Position numbers and translations under genes: made by a program. Of a stretch of DNA of 64,000 nt, positions 12,523 to 40,491 are shown piece by piece. This DNA comes from Buxus sempervirens (taxonomy: Eukaryota > Streptophyta > Magnoliopsida > Buxales > Buxaceae): the NCBI GenBank assembly GCA_947561395.2, contig OX387186.1, positions 6,044,835 to 6,108,834 on the forward strand, in the 5' to 3' direction. Positions within the stretch are counted from its first letter, which is position 1. Each line of letters starts with the position of its first letter. A model generated the notes under the pieces. That model made no database searches. It saw nothing but the letters and a program-made list of their open reading frames with translations, and was not told where the DNA came from.

Positions 12523-12989
12523 CCCACCTGCAAGCATATTGCAATGGTACTGTTGGGATTCAACCAATTTGGCACTCGATCCACATTTCCCAACAAGGTC
12601 TTTACTGCCCAAAAGATGCATTTTACACCCAAAAAGCCAACTGTCAAGACCCCTGATGATGGAAAGGAAGAAAGACTAACATAAATCAAGTCCCTTACCA
12701 CAAACTAAAAATTTATTTCTTAAATAAAGTGTAAAATAGTCAAAATAATTCACCTTTGATAAAGCTCTATTTTATGCATTTTCCCTATTAGTAAACAATA
12801 AATTTTTATAACTAGCAGCAATTCTACAAAGATGATACTGCTGTGAAAAAGAGTTTTTCGCACCAAGAACAAAATATAGCGCAAACAAACAGCGACCAGA
12901 AACAAAACAAACCGGAAAACAGATCCAAAGAAAATTATCACAACCATTCTCAGCAAAATGCAATAATATAGAGAAACAGGCCAAAACCC

Positions 12990-14450
12990 AAGAATGTAGA
13001 GAAAAAACCACTTTCGTTCCTATTGAATCTGTGCTCTCCTTGTCACCTAGAATATCCACTTGTTTCTCTCCTTTCACGAATTCCAAAACTAGTAAATATC
13101 ACATCACGTGGAAAGTTCTTGTGTGGTACTCCAAATTCCCATGCTTATCCAATCCTCCAAAATCTTCTTTACCTTCGTTGGCACACACCACTGTCATTTA
13201 GCCTCCTAGAGCTCCCATACACACCTCCAATGTGAAGGGGAAACAATGAGTGAGAAGGTGATCGACAAACTCTGCTATCTGATAGCACATCACAAACCTA
13301 TTGCATTGTGCGGTTCCCATCAATAAGGTTATATGCTATTAATATCGTCTCAGATACTAGTTCCAGAAGGAAAATGCCACCTTTTAAGCAACAAGTAATG
13401 TTCAAATGCTCCAACAGGAAAAGACTTATTCCCACGGGTGATGAGAATGTTGTACAAAGACCTAACCGTGAACTTAGGATCCTTCATCAATATTCTATGT
13501 TCCTGATAATTCATGTTCATTTGCTAATTGTCAACTGCACTAAGAAAACTTGAAAACTGCTCAATAAAACTCTACCGGTATCTTCCAAATTTAAGGCTCC
13601 ACATGACATCTTCTCAACACCAAAAAATCTGAGAACAAAGCTCCTTTCTCCGCAGATACTTAAAAATGTCCAGGAAAGGATAAGTTCAGAGGTTTATCCC
13701 CACACTGCCGATCAGAACAAATGAAACAGAGGCTACATTCTCAGTAACAAAGTTAGTCTCTTGAGAAGAAGCAATGCCAGATATGCATTATACCTTTCCA
13801 TATGCCCACTCCAAGGATGCCAAACAGCAAAGCAGCCTCCGCATGTTTCATTCCTACTCATTTTGTAACCACGACTTCCCTCCACAAACACTTTTTCTCC
13901 TCCCAAAAAGCCAAATTCATTTCCCCGAAAGTACCTTGTTCATAACTTTGTATAAGCAAAAAGGGCGAAGTCCTAATCCTAGTGACATTAAAAGTCCCTG
14001 TCTTAATTTTTCTCCAATTTTCCACTACAGATGCTAGAATGACAAAAAGGAAAAGAAAATAGTTGGAGGGCTCAAGAGCTCGTGAGCACAGTATAGATGA
14101 GGTCATTTACCCTCTTTTTAAGTGGAAAGTTTCCATAAAGCTACACAGAGCTATGTTCTTTCGAATTTTTCCATCACTTTCTCCCACGCCACTATCTTAT
14201 ACAAAGAACAAAGGAGGAGGCCTAAATTACAGGCAGTTATCCACTCTACATCCTAGACTAACAGCTAAATTATTCAATCAACAACCTCTACCACTTTTCT
14301 CAAATCACCTTTCACGAAATTTATGCAAAGCTCCAATATCGCCTAAAAACAATGAAAAACACATCTTAGTACACAAGGCCAACCATGGGATGCATTAGAT
14401 TATGCCAAAGTACCATCTGCGAGCTATAAATGATTCACCTCCTTCCCCCC
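12990..14450 (-). mobile_element. Degenerate plant L1-type LINE, C-terminal half of the RT ORF
   Basis: Conceptual minus-strand translation, in shifting frames, gives recognisable plant LINE segments in the correct order. Near 14320-14250 there is LAVSLGCRVDN (usually LGCxVxxLP). At 14106-14000 there is SNYFLFLFVILASVVENW (usually LPTYFLSLFxIPASVxxxIE). At 13880-13860 there is CLWREVVVTK (usually LWRxVVxxKY). Further down comes KFTVRSLYNILI (usually FSVKSxYxxL), the linker into the zinc-binding reverse-transcriptase tail. The many stops and frameshifts show it is long dead. The 5' part of ORF2 and ORF1 were not recognised, and the 3' limit is unclear. Confidence 0.7.
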
Positions 14451-15260
14451 TCTAAACCAACAGATTAGACCACACTTCATTTAACAGGGAAAAAAATGAC
14501 TACCTGGTTATAAACTTATAATATGATAAAATAGACAAAGAAGGCTTCATTGCCTTAGGCCGATGACATTTTGGGAGAGGAAAGAAACACATTCTCCTCC
14601 AATTGTTGGAGCTTTCAAACCAGGAGGAAAAGCATTATGGAGGATACTTCTGTTCGTGGGTTACTATGGTACTGAGGAGGAAAAGAACTAAAGAATTCTC
14701 CTGAAATTGTTCAAATGAAGAAGTGAGTTTTGCTATTCTTAGTCTTGTAGAGCTTTAGAAAGGTAAAGTGCTAATCTTCTTGGCAAGTATAGAAAATAAA
14801 TTATTACTTTTATTAATCTTTTGCAATAACCAAAAAATAAATAAATAATAAATATTTATATATGTGTGTGTGTGTGTTATTATTGTTATTGGAGATCTTC
14901 CTCAAGATGGAATAAAATCTTGATGTTCTTTTCATTGTTTTGTTTTTTTCCAATTTGGTTGCTGTTGTACGGGGATAACTCCCTCATAAATATATTTATA
15001 ATAAATACAATTTTATTAGTCAAGAAAGAGGTGCCGAGGGAAGAAATAGATGTGGATGATCATACTAAAATATCAAGCTTGTACTAGCAAGTGCATGTAT
15101 AATTTCAAATATAACTTTTGACAAACTAATTAATCAACTAGCAACCCACGGGGCATCAAATTAGGAAAAATGTCTGTATCTAGATTTGAGAGGCTTTCTT
15201 TTCAAGCGGATCAAACCACAACTCTGCTCGCGCCGTTCTCTTGATCGATATGAATTCTTA

Positions 15261-17069
15261 GGGGTCGTTTGGTAGGGTTTCTAGATTCTGGATTTTGGAT
15301 TATAATCTGAATTATGTAAATAAAGATTCTTGTTGTTGATTTTCTCAATCCAGAATCCTATTTGGATACTGCAAATTTTGGAATATGATTTTGATGACTG
15401 AAATCCATAATCCTGTTTGGATACCCCATATTCTAGAGTTCATAGAATTTTGTTTGGTTGGCCTTTAAATTGGAATATATTTTACAGTTATTATATTAAT
15501 TAGTCTAACAAAATAATTTTAAATACAAAAAATAATAAATCTCATTGCAAAGCATATAAAATACTCATTATAAATAGTCATAGAAACATAAGTGATCCAG
15601 AATAAGAAAACAATATTCATAAAATAATATTCCTATTAACATCCAAATGTCATTGCACCTGCAAGCATATCCCTAAATGCTCCCATCTCATTAGTTTGTT
15701 GAGTTGGTACCAAACCATATTATCATCCTCGTCATCAACAATGAGTATTTCTTCATTCTCATATTGCTCAAATAGCAAATCACGTCTTGCTTGTTGCCTA
15801 ATAAAATTATGTATAACACATGCAACAAGTACAATCTTCACTTGGGTTTGATAAGAGTAAGGCAGCATCATCATAAGGATTGGAAATCGCTATTTTAATA
15901 TACCAAAGCATCTTTCAATTATACTCCTCAATAAAGAATGAGCATGGTTAAAAATTTCTTTAGGTCCACGAGGTTTTCCACCTCCACGATGATAATCTTG
16001 AAGATGATATCGAATCCCTCTAAATGGTGCAAGAAATCCAGGCATATTTGGATACCCCGCAGAACACAATGCTAAATAATTCGATCAACAAAGATCTCAG
16101 GAACAACCATTACATCACCAATCTCCATTTTTCCACTCCACCCCGTCCTCGAGATTCTCTTCTCTTTTTAAATTCTTAAAGGAAAAAAACAAGGTATTTG
16201 GAACTTTAATGAATGGCCCACACTCAGAGAATGTTGGTTCCTCACAAGGGTGAGAGGCAGATCATTCCACGCAACCACTCTCTTTCTTTCTTAAGGGTCG
16301 TTTTTAGCATGAGTTCTCGTCACAAGAAAATGATAACTCATGCTCACGGCTGAAATCACTTGAGTGAAAAAGTATTGTCGTTTTAGGCATTATTGCAACA
16401 TATTGAGAAAATATTTTCGTTTTAGGTATTATGGCAACCCCATTTTCTGGTTTAGCAATACCATGTAGAAGAAAACTAGAGTAACATGAGCAATCAGAGC
16501 AAAGACCCGTCAAAACCCCTCTAATCTTGCAACCCTTAAAGTTCTTCACATCTGGAAATTTAACGCAGAATATCTCTCCTCAAAACCCTAACCTAAACGT
16601 CTTACATTACAGCAAGCTTCTATTCTGGCCATACCTCTATTCTCCCTCTACCTCCTTACACCAAAAGCATCAATCCAAAGGATAAAGAGACTTACTTGTA
16701 ATCCACAACCCATAAAGAATGACAGAAATGGCAAGGACGCGAGAGGGAGATAGATAGCGTAAGTAGATAGAGAAGAAAGAGAAGAGAGAATAGAGAGCAT
16801 ACCTGGCACAAGCCGTGGAATGAAGAGCTTTATTATGAAAGGAAGAGCAAACGAGCATGGAGATGTCGCAAGAGAACAAGAGAGTCGGGCTCGTTCTAAA
16901 AATCCCCCTAGAAACCTGATTGTGGGTTTTATAGTTCAAACACCGTAAAACCCTATAAAAAATGGTTTTTGGTTTCTGCTTAGTTTCCAACATCTGTTTC
17001 TAAAAACTGGCTTTCAAAATTCCTACCAAACGGATGATTTGGGCTCCAAAAGCCTTACCAAACGACTCC
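15261..17069 (-). mobile_element. PIF/Harbinger DNA transposon, 1809 bp, degenerate
   Basis: The left end ggggtcgtttggtaggg is matched by the reverse complement of the right end, ggagtcgtttggtaagg. TTA lies immediately outside both ends (15258-15260 and 17070-17072), the 3-bp target duplication expected for PIF/Harbinger. The TIR is followed inside by the repetitive ttctggattttggattataatctg type of subterminal sequence common in this superfamily. A minus-strand transposase remnant lies at 15650-16085. The remaining interior (16100-17040) contains no recognisable Myb-like second ORF, so the copy is non-autonomous. Confidence 0.85.
15650..16085 (-). pseudogene. Harbinger/ALP1-like transposase (DDE nuclease) C-terminal remnant
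   Basis: Minus-strand translation gives SAGYPNMPGFLAPFRG, then RYHLQDYH, PKEIFNHAHSLLRSIIER and CFGILK. An in-frame TAG follows (near 15891), then RFPIL, YSYQTQVKIVLVACVIHNFIR, an acidic stretch (EQYENEEILIVDDEDD) and the end. This is the typical order of plant Harbinger transposases. The catalytic glutamate in IIERCFG is kept. The aspartate usually found in VDAGYPN is replaced by serine (CSAGYPN), and a TAG lies upstream as well. The protein must be inactive. The N-terminal half with the first aspartate was not found. Confidence 0.85.
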
Positions 17070-17479
17070 TTAGACCGCTTTAGGTTTCTTCTTCCGGTAC
17101 CAGCGTACCAGTGCTTTCGCTTGGAAAATGCTTTTCCAGGATCGCGAGAATCAAGACATAATCGTGACCATTTGTGCCACCTGCGCAGCTGTGAGGGACG
17201 AATGAGAAAAAAGGTTAATAGTATAAAATAATTGAAAACCAGTATCCTTTTGTTCGTGTAGGACTTCCTAATCTTAACCTCGTTAAGAAGGACATAAAAC
17301 ACAAATTGTTTACAAGTAGAGCATTTTTCGAAAAAGTCGTTTATAAACAGTAAAACAATGCTCGTTTCCAATTAATTTTAAAATCATCACTAATTTACAA
17401 TTTCCAAGAATAAAGTGGCTAAATCTTGGTTATTTTGAAAAATCATAACTAAAAACCAATTTTCCCAAATTATATGGAA

Positions 17480-17788
17480 GGGTAATTTTGTAGTGATACT
17501 TGTAAACATAATTAAATTTCAGTAGGATGTCTTGAATTTCAAATTAAGTGACATTTTACTGTTGAACCACCTCTTCCAAGATGGCTTGTACAAGTCATCA
17601 AAATCATTTTTTTGACTTGTACAAGTCATTTTATTGACTTTTAAGTCATGTAAGTTAGTGGTATAAGGGTATTGTTAGAAGAATTTGTTTGTTATAGTAA
17701 AATGTCACTAAAAATTTAAAATAAATTTTTTCTAAAAGTTAAAATTCACAACAAAGCTGACTGAAAAGCTCCAAATAAATGTTTTCCC
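17480..17788. mobile_element. Foldback MITE family A, copy 1 (degenerate)
   Basis: Left end gggtaattttgtagtgatac and right end near gttttccc correspond to the long terminal inverted repeats of the copy at 53038-53491. The middle carries two cttgtacaagtca palindromes and the conserved block ggtataagggtatt. The right arm is shortened. No target duplication can be read. It sits about 400 bp outside the Harbinger element in gene-free DNA. Confidence 0.6.
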
Positions 17789-17799
17789 AACAAAATATC

Positions 17800-18930
17800 C
17801 TATCATGTTCAATAAAAATATATCTAAATTTGCTAAAACTAATTAAAAGGACTATATTTTTATTAATCATAAAACTCAAAGCACTATGATCTATGTGCAT
17901 TGTAGCATTGAAAGGGCAACATGGAACTGTGAACTACATGTTCTATAAAATCTATATAAATCGGCGAGTGCTTTATTTTGTATTGGTTTCCATTATTGGA
18001 ATGAGATGCTGTCATATTAGGCATTAATGCTAAGTGTTTTCTCAAGTGAGCACCACGTAAAAACAATTAAAACAAGTATTTTATCCTGGAAACCATTAAG
18101 GATGTAATGCTCTGCGTGGCAAGCATCCCACTCCAATAGCATAAACAAATATAGCATAAATGTATAAATGTATTGCAGGTTTTGTCCAAGAAACTTTGCA
18201 CCAAGTTGTAAGTGGAAAGTGGCTTGACAACATCTAGCAATTAAAACTAATATGCCATAAAAACTTTTTAAATAATTTGATAGAGAGATACTCGTTGTAG
18301 TAATGATTGTTATAGTTTTATTGGACCTATATGTTATATAACTAACCTGAACAACTTTTTATATTTTAATTTAATATAAGAAAATGAAATTCTTTTTTTC
18401 TTCAAGATATCAATCATTCAAAACCCTAACAGCAACACAACCAAGAAAAGCAGTTCCTATGCGTTGATAATAATTATAAAACCCTTTAATTGTTTCCTTT
18501 TATTTTTTAACCCCGATAATATTCTTCAAAAGGATTTCAATAAGAGAAAAAAAAACACTAAAAAACAAATTTCCTTTATGATGTTTGATCTCTATTGGTT
18601 GGTGCATTCCCAAGCTTTTTATTTTCATCTACTCTTTTTTTTTAATGGTTTTAAAATGGGAAGATATTGTCTACCACCATTTACTATTGTTGTCTATGCA
18701 GCCTAAATGAGATGTTGCCACATGGAGCATCTCACAATTGGATTTTTTCATCTCAAAAAACTTTTTTTTTTATATATTCACAAGCAAGGTTCTTCAACCA
18801 TTGGATTCTCCATGTGTCACTATCTCAATAAAGCTGCATTGACAGCAGCAATTTTCGGTGACAGATGATTTCAAACCTTTAAAAACCCCTGCGTTGCATT
18901 CCATGAAATTAGATTTATTTTTATTTAGAT
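17800..18930. other. Intergenic, nothing recognised
   Basis: AT-rich DNA with homopolymer runs and short frames without family resemblance. I see no exon with splice sites and no element ends. Confidence 0.5.
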
Positions 18931-20069
18931 TCATTGAAATCCATCATTGAGCTTTTGTGGTTGAATCACCTGCCAAAAAGATTGCACTAGCGATCGATTG
19001 AAAGATCCAAATATCTTAGTGCAATGTTTTGTGTTGCCATCATTTCGGCTCGGCTCAGAGATGTGTGAGTGCGCAGATGTGCCAACATCTGTACTGATGT
19101 AAGGAGTCGGAAACTTTTGACCTCGGGGCTGTTCGTACACAAAACCAGACGGGTTGAGGTTTAAATACGACCCAGGCGCCTATGGATTTGGAGACTTTTG
19201 ATCCTACGATTGTTAAGAGGGTTAGGGTTTGTCCTCCAAGGGTTTTCCCCTAATTTTATGGCAATATTGACGATGGGCATGTTGGTGGTGGTCATTTGAT
19301 GTAGAATCTGCATAAATCGAGGGCCGTGTAAGATGACGGCCATTTAAATGATGGATAGGCCGTGTAAGATGACGGCCATTTAAATGATGGATAGGCCGTG
19401 TGGGATGACGGTCGTTTCAAGGATGGATGGTGATGAGAATCAATAAAAAAGTAAAAAGAGACCAACAAAATCTCGGTACCCGCTACCTGTTTCCTTAAAA
19501 CCGTGATCGGTAGTATAGAGAAAAGAGATTAGGGGCCGCCTCGAAGATTACTGGTTTCGGGGTGCACATATTTACTGCCCTTAGTTTTGCTTGAAGGGGT
19601 AAGTGAGATCGTATTTAGCCATGATGGATAAGGGCATATCTTCTTAGCCTTGTCTAGGAGTAAGGGGGATCTCTATGCGTTGTTGCAACTGGAAGCAACA
19701 GGAGGATAAACTACTTCATGCTATGAGGATAGCATGAGAGTAAGGTGGTCTAAGAAGACCGAATAAGGGGTCTGAGGAGACCAGAATAGCTAATGTAGTT
19801 GTGTGTTGATCGAGGGATCACTTTCCATTGTTTGCAGATTCCTATTTATAAACTGTTTGGCTTGAACATAAAGTCTTCTAACTACCTACTCTTAGGAAGT
19901 TGAACCCCACCTTACAAACCACCTACGTTTTTAGAAAGTGGGGGACTTCACTTTCCATGTTCTTTTAGAGAATTCTATCTTGTGGCCAACCTCCCACGTA
20001 ATGATGGGTTCCTTAACGGACCCCACTAAATTGAAGGATACTTGTAGGCACATAATATTCCATCCTACA
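18930..20069 (-). mobile_element. LTR-like retrotransposon fragment (family uncertain)
   Basis: On the minus strand the segment opens TGTAGGATGGAATATTATG (from 20069), an LTR-like TG start. About 230 bp in, it has a TATA-like tttataaatagg (near 19850). Base composition is richer in GC than the flanks, and part of it is a 36-bp tandem repeat. No coding domain, matching second LTR or target duplication was found, so this is at most a broken solo-LTR-like fossil. The lower border is arbitrary. Confidence 0.3.
19322..19429. repeat. 36-bp tandem repeat, three units
   Basis: Three adjoining units start at 19322, 19358 and 19394, each opening ggccgtgt and containing gatgacggcc. Units one and two are identical; unit three differs at several places (gggatgacggtcgtttcaagg). 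The unit has internal dyad symmetry (ggccgt with acggcc). Confidence 0.9.
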
Positions 20070-21460
20070 GCGGGGCTATGGCGGGTGTAAACATTTTGAT
20101 AGTGAAATTCTAAGCAAGTGATGTTGCATAACTTGATAACCTTTAGTATTTACCAATAGACTAGCTATCAAAACTCTTTGCACCAATGGTAATAAAATAA
20201 ATCATCAAGGAGAAAAATAATTGTTTAAACGAGTACTATTTATTTATCCATGCATATATACCACTGTTACAAAGGCGGTGAAGTGAAATAGAACTAAATA
20301 GTTAAACTTGTTATCATGAGTTGCCGAAGTTGCTCGATGCAAGAATTTTTTTTTTTTGGGGTGAAGAATATAACATTATACTAATAAGCAATATTTCGTA
20401 TTTTTGCATACCCCTAGCATCGTTCAGGAGCACCTTGAAAGGAAAAACCAAGGGTTTACAAAGTCAAGTACATGAAAATTTATCCACCGCATGAGGGAAT
20501 TTCATAATAATTTCAACCAAGATAGGTACTTGTTTGTTTAAAATTTAAATTTTACGTTTATTATTTTCCAATCACGGGAGGAAGGTAGAAATGTACAAAA
20601 TATCTGTAAAACTGATTAGAGTAGTTTTGTTGCGAAGGCAATGTTGGCCAATTTCAAAGCAATGAAGGAAAAAAGGGCCAAAATGTTGTATTTAAATTAT
20701 GCATGTTCTTAGTTGAAAGTTGTCAAAATTGTTGCATACATTTAGAATGGTAAAATTATATTGCACATAAGCTAGCAAAAGGAAGGAGCTAGGAAAAATG
20801 TATTCTTCTTTGGTATTCCTTTGCGCGCTTTAATGGGCGTTTTAATAATTAATGGGTGTTTTAATAATAGACTCTTTGTAGATGCCAAGATACACAGTTT
20901 TTGCTCATATGAACCTTTATAACTTGCATTAATACTTATGCATTTATTTCTCTCTCTTTATAATATTAAACAAGGCACATGTAATATTGCACATATACGT
21001 ATATACTTATTGAATAATACAAGAGTATTCAAATAGAAAATCTATATCTATACTATATTTAATGCAAGATGGCCCGTTGGGAAGTGTGCCAAACGCAATA
21101 TATAACTTTCCAAAAAACCCTTTCATCACATTGTTAAGATTCATTGATAAAATGGATGTAATTGTCAAAATTAACAATTCAATTCCCCTCACTTAAAACT
21201 TGAACAGTTTTTATACATGTTCCCTCTACATCTCTTTTTACGCATAGTACTGCTTGTGCACCTTGCTAGTTTGGTTTAAAGGTAGGAGAAAATGAAGAAG
21301 GTTGTGTTTGATTTGAATTTGGAGAAATAACAAATAACAGCGTGTATTCATAACGAGGAACATGCAGGATATATCGACAGATTTTGAGAGTGTGTTTATG
21401 AAAAATAAAAATTTCGACAAGTATCTATAATTTAATTACTAAATTAGAGTTCCGGGATAT
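20070..21460. other. Intergenic, nothing recognised
   Basis: AT-rich DNA without a recognisable gene or element. There are poly-T/poly-A runs near 20347 and a short near-repeat, gggcgttttaataattaatgggtgttttaata, around 20833-20865. Confidence 0.5.
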
Positions 21461-21466
21461 GATAGA

Positions 21467-21899
21467 GGGAAAACTAAATTTTAGTGATACTTTTTGAAAA
21501 TAATTTAAATTCAATCAATAAAGTGCTTAGTTTTAAGTTTTAAGAAATCTTTATCAAAAGAATTAATTTTTAACAACATTTCACTGTTATAGACCGAATA
21601 TTCCAAAATGCATTTACATCACTCTCTCAAATGGCCTTTTACAAATCAAATAAAATGACTTGTACAATTTAATAAACACACAATATTAATAGAAGATACA
21701 AACCATTTTGTTGATCTGTATAAGTCATTTTATTGTTTGTACAAGTCACATGAGTGAGTAGTATAAGGGTATTTTTGGAAGAATTTATTTGTAACATTAA
21801 AATGTTATTTAAAAATAATTTGTTTGAGAATGGATTGTCAAAACTTTGCTGATTGAATTTTAATTATTTTTAAAAGTATCATTGAAAGTTAATTTTCCC
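21467..21899. mobile_element. Foldback MITE family A, copy 2
   Basis: It begins gggaaaactaaattttagtg and ends with the complementary aattttcccc. Inside are the family blocks ttttaacaacatttcactgttat, ttgtttgtacaagtcac and gtataagggtatttttggaagaattta, in the order seen at 53038-53491. Only one or two of the CTTGTACAAG palindromes remain intact. It lies about 150 bp upstream of the start of the MAP4K leader region. No target duplication is readable. Confidence 0.7.
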
Positions 21900-22049
21900 C
21901 TCCGATGAGAGGCTCTAGTGAGTTATTTGCAAATAGTTCACGACCTGGAGGTACAGTTGCAAATAACCAAAACAGTATCTCAATAATATAGCAAAGTAAA
22001 TACAGATTTTAATAATAAACTGCAAAAAACAACAATCTTTTTCCTCCGT

Positions 22050-22854
22050 GCTTCGAAACAAAACAGACTGCAAGTCACGCCGCCGAAGGGGAAGCGAGAG
22101 AGGGTGAGATCTTAACCAAAAGAAAAAAAGGAGAGAGGGAGAGAGGGCGAGATCCATAGACGCTTTTTCCGCTCTTGGATCGACTCTCTGCACTGTAACG
22201 GATCCACTAGGAGAAAATATTAAGGTCCGTCAACAATACTCGAAATCCCAGTTCGAGGTATGTTTTAATTTTCACCTTATCTGGTTGTAATAATTATCAA
22301 AACATTACAATGATCTAAAGCTTTCCGGTGATAATAATCGATCCATAACCCTAATTCGGAGCCAAGGTTGCTTTGTTTAGTTTTCCCAACGTCATCATCG
22401 TTGGCGCGACCAGTGATGTTCTTCATTTTGTATGTGGTGATGTGTTTTTTCAGCATCAGTTGTCTCTACCTAATAAATGCGTGATTGTTTTTGAATCAAC
22501 GCGTTCCTTTGAGTCGAAGCGACACCTACATTATGCACTTTTTGTTTTTCAATGTTAAACCCGCCATTGAATTGTTATTTCGATGTATACAGATGCTTGA
22601 AAATCCTGCCATTGATTTATTTAATTGTTTCAGTGATACGTTTTTTGAGGCGAGGTCCAGTTTATATCATTATTGGATTGCTGGCCTCATGGCGATGTGT
22701 TCATGTGACGACGAAGAGAGTGCAGAAGAATGCAAGCAGCCTGAAAACTGTGACCTCTGTGTTTCATGCTCAGCGCCATATTGAATTGGAGTCTAGAGTA
22801 TTCTAAGTGAGATATCAAGGTGATAAAGGAGGGAAGGAATTTTTATGTTATCAT
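22050..22854 (+). promoter_or_regulatory. Promoter-proximal region and 5' leader of the MAP4K-alpha-like gene
   Basis: A purine-rich (GA) tract at 22095-22150 and GC-richer DNA precede the gene. A good donor, ttcgag|gtatgt, at 22257/22258 suggests that the leader is spliced. Candidate acceptors are tatacag near 22591 and gtttcag near 22634. The retained leader may hold short upstream reading frames, for example the ATG near 22689 in a frame ending at 22784. The transcription start was not located. Confidence 0.4.
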
Positions 22855-38549
<15,695 letters not shown>

Positions 38550-40491
38550 GAAGTCGAACTAATGTTTGCTTCTAATGCTTTTTTGTGTTTTATTTTTGTA
38601 TTTTTTTTTAAAATTTTATGTACATATTATTATTATGAAAAATCTGTATTTTAGTAATTATTATTATTATTATCGTTATTTGAATTTTTCAGCAGCAGTA
38701 TTTTTTGTTTTTTCAATTCTCCAAGTAAACTGATCACAATAATATCATCTCCATACTTTCTAGTTTCCAACATGGCAGATAGTAATTTTACTTTGCTCTG
38801 CAAGTTGATTGATGATATCAGGCCTCGCTTTAGGAGCATCCAAAATTGAGTAAACTTACTTGGCTTTCATCAGTCGTTTCTTCTCAACTTAGACGTGCTG
38901 GAACAATGGAAAGCACGTGACCAAGGAACTGGCGAACCAAAATTTTATAGCCTGAAAGGCTTCATGCCATTCTGAATGACGTGACCTGAAGAATAGGGAT
39001 GTTTTTGTGAGGAATGATACCCATTTTGGCTGGGAAAGTGCATGTCGTGTAAAACAATTGAGTATACAATCGGACGGTTACAATCCATGTCATTTCTTCT
39101 AGAATTGCTCAGAAATCATATATGCGAAAAAGAGAGAACTTGTGCCAGAGTTTCTTGGTGATTGGCTTGCTATCTCTTGGAGCCGAATTGTCCTAAAAAA
39201 TTCCCCGACTGGTTTGCTAAAGATTAACGTGAACATCAGAAATTTAATGGAGTTTGTGATCTAGGATTAGGGATGTTATTGGCAGAGCCTTAGTTCGGTA
39301 GTTTAGGCTCAGAGTCGTTTAAGATGTAAAGTTTCAAATACACGATGAGTAAGAATATTTGAAATCATGTGCTGCCTTTTACTGTAGTGAAACATGCGGT
39401 TTGATTGAGATGCATGGAGCATTCAACGGTTGCAGAGTTTTCGCTTTCGAAAATGTAAATGGGTTTTTCTTGTTGAAAAAACTCTAACCCAATATTAAAC
39501 TGCACAGATCACTGCAGCAAAAGGCATCATCAAACGATTTCATTCCGAATACAATTGTATGAGTGTTTTCACTTAAAATACACAAACTACACGATAGTCG
39601 TTATGGTACGACAACTGAGCGATCTATGCTTCCGATCCACTCAAGAATGCCAAACACAAGAAGTTGAATGAGCTATACAAAAAAAGTTCGAAGGTAAAAT
39701 CATGATAATTTGTGAAAAAGGCTTCCTTTGCAGCACCTGTTTACACTGTTTGGCTTAGAAAGAAATAGAAAGAGACATTCGTGCCAGAAGCAAGAATTAT
39801 TTTAACATCTACTTGGATGTCAAATCAAGGTTCCACTACACATGGATGAAAAGAGACGCAATTACATAGAGAATTTACAATGAATGACTCTCCCCTGTTT
39901 TTTTCTTTGGGTTAGAGAATGAGGAGCCGAATATGAATGAAAGGCTTTCCATGCTCCTTGAGATGTAAACGTTCCCTATCAGCTGTTTTTTGTTAACATG
40001 CCTGATTAAGTAATACCTTGTTGCCTTCTTCTTAGCTACCTTGTCTGGTTTGTACCAATTATCAGGCTATGCCTTCTGGTAAGCCTCTATGTATTTGTAT
40101 ATTCTTAGTTATACTAATGGAAACACTAAACTTCCAAAAAACGTAATTATAGCCAGCAATGCGTATTGCTCAAGCCCAGTGGGCATGATAATTCATGGCT
40201 ACTATCAAACTCCTGGTCAAAGATTAACAAGTACATCTATCAACTGGCATCATTTTTTTCTGTGGACAGATTCCGGCACAAATGGCACTTTTATTTGACG
40301 CAGTAGGTGAAAAAATATCAAAGCACAAATCCCATCTTTTAAGACAGGCACTCTAATAGACCTGGAATCATAATTCACAAATTTAAGTGAATGCAAGTCA
40401 TAATTATTTAAGCAATCAGCATCCATGATTACGAGGTCTCCAAGAATATGGAAGAAGACCTAAGTATACCATGTTGAGACTCTGAAGTCTG
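38550..40491. other. Convergent intergenic region between MAP4K and PRA1.H
   Basis: It holds the 3' UTRs of two converging genes. (ATT)n-like DNA lies near 38655-38680. Around 38890-39250 the base composition is less AT-rich and a few frames stay open briefly, but I recognise no protein or element. Poly(A) signals cannot be assigned with certainty. Confidence 0.5.
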
